DNA of 16,532 bases from Bacteroidales bacterium (lineage in GTDB: Bacteria > Bacteroidota > Bacteroidia > Bacteroidales > Bacteroidaceae): positions 1-16,532 of the forward strand of contig SFID01000055.1 in NCBI GenBank assembly GCA_004555425.1, in the 5' to 3' direction. A program made the position numbers and the translations under genes. Each line of letters starts with the position of its first letter. Positions within the stretch are counted from its first letter, which is position 1. The notes beneath the pieces were generated by a model. It searched no databases. It worked only from the letters and a program-made list of their open reading frames with translations, and was not told where the DNA came from. This document shows positions 14,943 through 16,532 of this stretch, in pieces.

Positions 14943-15941
14943 CTATTCGTGCAGCAGACCTTTGACGTCCTTGGCTGTCATCTTCGAGATACCTTCGCGC
15001 ATAGCGGTGTCGCCCTTCAGGTTCTCGAGTTTGTAGTAGTCCATGAAGCCCATTTTGCCTTCGCGCAGGGCCTGTGCCAGTGCCTTGGGCACTTCGGCCT
15101 CGGCCTGAATCACTTCGGCGCGAGCCTCTTGTGCGCGGGCCTTCATTTCCTGCTCGGTGGCAACGGCCATGGCGCGACGCTCCTCGGCCTTGGCCTGTGC
15201 AATGTTCTTGTCAGCGTTAGCCTGGTCCATCTGGAGGGTAGCACCGATGTTCTTGCCCACGTCGATGTCGGCAATATCGATGGACAGAATCTCGTAGGCC
15301 GTACCTGCATCGAGGCCCTTGCGGAGCACGAGTTTGGAGATGCTATCGGGATTTTCCAGCACGCTCTCGTGGCTCTCGGCCGAACCGATGCTCGAGACGA
15401 TACCCTCGCCCACGCGGGCCAGAATCGTATCTTCACCGGCACCACCCACGAGTTGGTGGATATTCGCACGTACCGTCACACGCGCCTTGGCTATCAACTG
15501 AATACCATTCTTGGCCACGGCAGCCACGGGCGGCGTATCAATCACCTTGGGATTCACACTGGTTTGCACAGCCTCAAATACATCGCGGCCTGCCAGGTCA
15601 ATGGCAGTGGCCTTCTCGAAGGAGAGGTCAATGTTGGCCTTTGATGCCGACACGAGGGCGTGAACCACGCGCTGCACATGGCCACCCGTCATATAGTGGG
15701 CCTCCAGATTGTCGCGCGTGATGGTGGAGAGACCTGCCTTGTGGGCTTCAATCAAGCAGGGAACAATGATGTTGGGCGGCACATTACGAATGCGCATCAG
15801 CACAAGTTGAAGCAACGAAATCCGTACGCCCGACACCTTGGCGGAAATCCAAAGGAAGAAGGGCACAAAGTGGAAGAAAATGGATAACAAGATAAAGAGC
15901 CCAACTGCAAGGGCTACTAAAATTAGCGGTGATTCGAACAT
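14943..15941 (-). CDS. floA: Flotillin-like protein FloA
   Basis: 332 aa, full length for FloA/YqfA. An N-terminal hydrophobic hairpin (about 5-32) inserts in the membrane. It is followed by the conserved VSGVRISLLQLVLMRIRNVPP (36-56), an SPFH/PHB-like domain with IQLIAKARVTVRANI and LVGGAGEDTILARVGEGIVSSIGS (164-187), and an Ala/Glu/Lys-rich coiled coil (about 240-290). Bacterial flotillins scaffold membrane microdomains and affect fluidity and secretion. The start ATG (15939-15941) gives MFESPLIL. No NfeD-family partner, which often precedes floA, is present in the 591 bp upstream inside the window. The last codons (CACGAATAG) match part of the adjoining element's right end. Confidence 0.95.
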   Translation of the reverse strand: MFESPLILVALAVGLFILLSIFFHFVPFFLWISAKVSGVRISLLQLVLMRIRNVPPNIIVPCLIEAHKAGLSTITRDNLEAHYMTGGHVQRVVHALVSASKANIDLSFEKATAIDLAGRDVFEAVQTSVNPKVIDTPPVAAVAKNGIQLIAKARVTVRANIHQLVGGAGEDTILARVGEGIVSSIGSAESHESVLENPDSISKLVLRKGLDAGTAYEILSIDIADIDVGKNIGATLQMDQANADKNIAQAKAEERRAMAVATEQEMKARAQEARAEVIQAEAEVPKALAQALREGKMGFMDYYKLENLKGDTAMREGISKMTAKDVKGLLHE

Positions 15942-15963
15942 AGTATTTGAATTTAGGAACGTA

Positions 15964-16075
15964 TTAGTTAGGAGTTAGGAGTTAGGAGTTAGGAGTTAGG
16001 AATGAGGAATTGGGAGAGAATATTAGGAGTTCATCCTCATTGAAAGGCAACTCCTAACTCCTAACTCCTAACTAA
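15964..16075. repeat. TTAGGAG heptamer tract forming a 27-bp inverted repeat
   Basis: 15964-15990 (tandem GTTAGGA units, which continue to 16000) and 16049-16075 (tandem AACTCCT units) are perfect reverse complements over 27 bases. Inside, AATGAGGA (16001-16008) pairs with TCCTCATT (16034-16041). The whole 112 bp can fold as one long nested hairpin. It lies 23 bp upstream of the floA start, so an RNA through it would place a large stem before the gene. Confidence 0.9.
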
Positions 16076-16090
16076 AAAACTATCGAGCCA

Positions 16091-16215
16091 GCAGCCAAAG
16101 GCTGCGTTGAAACTAGGAAGCCGTAGGCTTCCGTTGAAACTTGAAACTAGGTCGCGAAGCGACCGTTGAAACTAAGGGGACGCAGTCCCCGTTGAATCTA
16201 GGGAGCGCAGCGACC
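16091..16215 (+). repeat. Hairpin cassette array C (largest, five units)
   Basis: On plus: GCAGCC-AAA-GGCTGC (16091-16105), GTTGAAACTA, GGAAGCC-GTA-GGCTTCC (16116-16132), GTTGAAACTTGAAACTA (16133-16149), GGTCGC-GAA-GCGACC (16150-16164), GTTGAAACTA, GGGGAC-GCA-GTCCCC (16176-16190), GTTGAATCTA, and an imperfect GGGAGC-GCA-GCGACC (16201-16215). The last looks like a hybrid of two stem families. The GAAGCC unit, 17-base linker and GGTCGC unit occur in the same order as in array A. Confidence 0.88.
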
Positions 16216-16231
16216 ACAATCTCTCCGCCTA

Positions 16232-16239
16232 CAAAAATA
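16232..16239 (-). promoter_or_regulatory. Possible -7 box directing transcription toward floA
   Basis: TATTTTTG on the minus strand matches TAnnTTTG exactly. The nearest upstream TTTG is only 11 bp away, too close for a canonical -33, so this is weak. If used, the transcript would carry array C and the heptamer hairpin as a leader of about 290 bases before floA. Confidence 0.25.
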
Positions 16240-16251
16240 CAGATTTTTTCC

Positions 16252-16278
16252 AAAAACACGGGGGTGTGCCCCTTTTTT
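16252..16278. terminator. Possible bidirectional terminator
   Basis: GGGG-TGTG-CCCC (16261-16272) is followed by six T on plus (16273-16278). On minus the hairpin is followed by CGTG and five T. The stem is only 4 bp. It may separate the floA region from whatever lies upstream. Confidence 0.35.
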
Positions 16279-16409
16279 ACGTCCCAATTTACACAATATT
16301 ATATATTCTAGGCGTAGGGCACGGGCTTATTCCCCAGAATTTCACCCTCTATGGAACTAATTTATTCAAGTAAGTTGAATCAGAGAATAAGCGCAAGCGT
16401 TCAAGGAGC
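16279..16409. other. AT-rich spacer without recognised features
   Basis: I see no open reading frame, RNA gene or strong hairpin between the G/C hairpin and the next repeat block. It contains ATATTATATATTCTAG (16298-16313), which is AT-rich but not a recognisable promoter. Confidence 0.4.
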
Positions 16410-16532
16410 GGGCTGAAGGCCCAGCAAGCACATAGCCCAGGGCATCGCCCTGGGTATGATGAAGCGATAAAGTGCGCCCTGAAAGGGCAAAAGCATTAGA
16501 GTTCAATCGTTTATAGAGACGCTTTTGCCCTT
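16410..16532. repeat. Second type of palindromic repeat block, cut by window edge
   Basis: It holds GGGCT-GAA-GGCCC (16410-16422, one T.G closing pair), CCCAGGGC-ATC-GCCCTGGG (16436-16454, 8-bp stem), GCCCT-GAA-AGGGC (16476-16488) and a perfect 11-bp inverted repeat AGGGCAAAAGC/GCTTTTGCCCT (16484-16494 and 16521-16531) with a 26-base loop. This GC-rich 'GCCCAGGGC...GCCCTGGG' pattern resembles blocks I recall as widespread in Bacteroidota intergenic regions, often misannotated as small ORFs; that is memory, not a search. It continues past the window. Confidence 0.7.

Overview
The window looks like a chromosomal segment of a Bacteroidales bacterium, probably Prevotellaceae-like. Three things point there: full-length proteins of Bacteroidota type (a YfhO-family membrane protein, a DUF4369/thioredoxin-fold lipoprotein, an adenosylhomocysteinase with the ending KAEHYRY, and a sialidase with a 'YDLNGRRV...GIYV' tail resembling Por/type IX sorting tails); one good Bacteroidota promoter (TTTG, 19 bp, TAnnTTTG); and no obvious Shine-Dalgarno sequences. 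The genus call is inference. All eight genes lie on the minus strand. Long plus-strand open frames are shadows of the minus-strand genes.

Region 1 (1-3305): the 3'-truncated Mg-chelatase-like AAA ATPase comM/yifB, preceded in transcription order by a WYL regulator overlapping a thioredoxin-fold lipoprotein that has lost its CxxC. Region 2 (3306-3511): a hairpin cassette array and a second strong hairpin. Region 3 (3512-10813): four genes in transcription order, a LpxL-type lipid A acyltransferase, a 7TM-HD (PgpH-like) phosphohydrolase, ahcY and a YfhO-family membrane protein. They share direction but a terminator-like hairpin lies before the last. Region 4 (10814-11237): 424 bp without a gene, with the lpxL promoter, several hairpins, a probable sialidase terminator and a second cassette array. 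Region 5 (11238-14597): a large secreted GH33-type sialidase. Region 6 (14598-14942): a 300-bp element bounded by 28-bp inverted repeats and holding a plus-strand terminator-like hairpin. Region 7 (14943-15941): the flotillin-like floA. Region 8 (15942-16532): 591 bp without a gene, made almost wholly of repeats.

The most striking non-genic signal is a family of short palindromic cassettes in three separate intergenic arrays (3306-3413, 11149-11234, 16091-16215). The cassettes reuse a small stem set (GCAGCC, GAAGCC, GGTCGC, GGGGAC). Their loops on one strand are mostly of GNA or GNRA type (GCA, GAA, GTA, GCAA, GAAA; one is AAA), and they are joined by GTTGAAACTA-like linkers. GNA triloops give unusually stable DNA mini-hairpins, so these arrays may act as folded single-stranded DNA or RNA. 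I know of no name for them and could not search for one.

The genes are mostly housekeeping or cell-envelope functions: lipid A acylation, cyclic-dinucleotide turnover, methyl-cycle recycling, membrane microdomains and host-glycan desialylation. I see no defence, conjugation or phage genes. The novelty here lies in the intergenic repeats.
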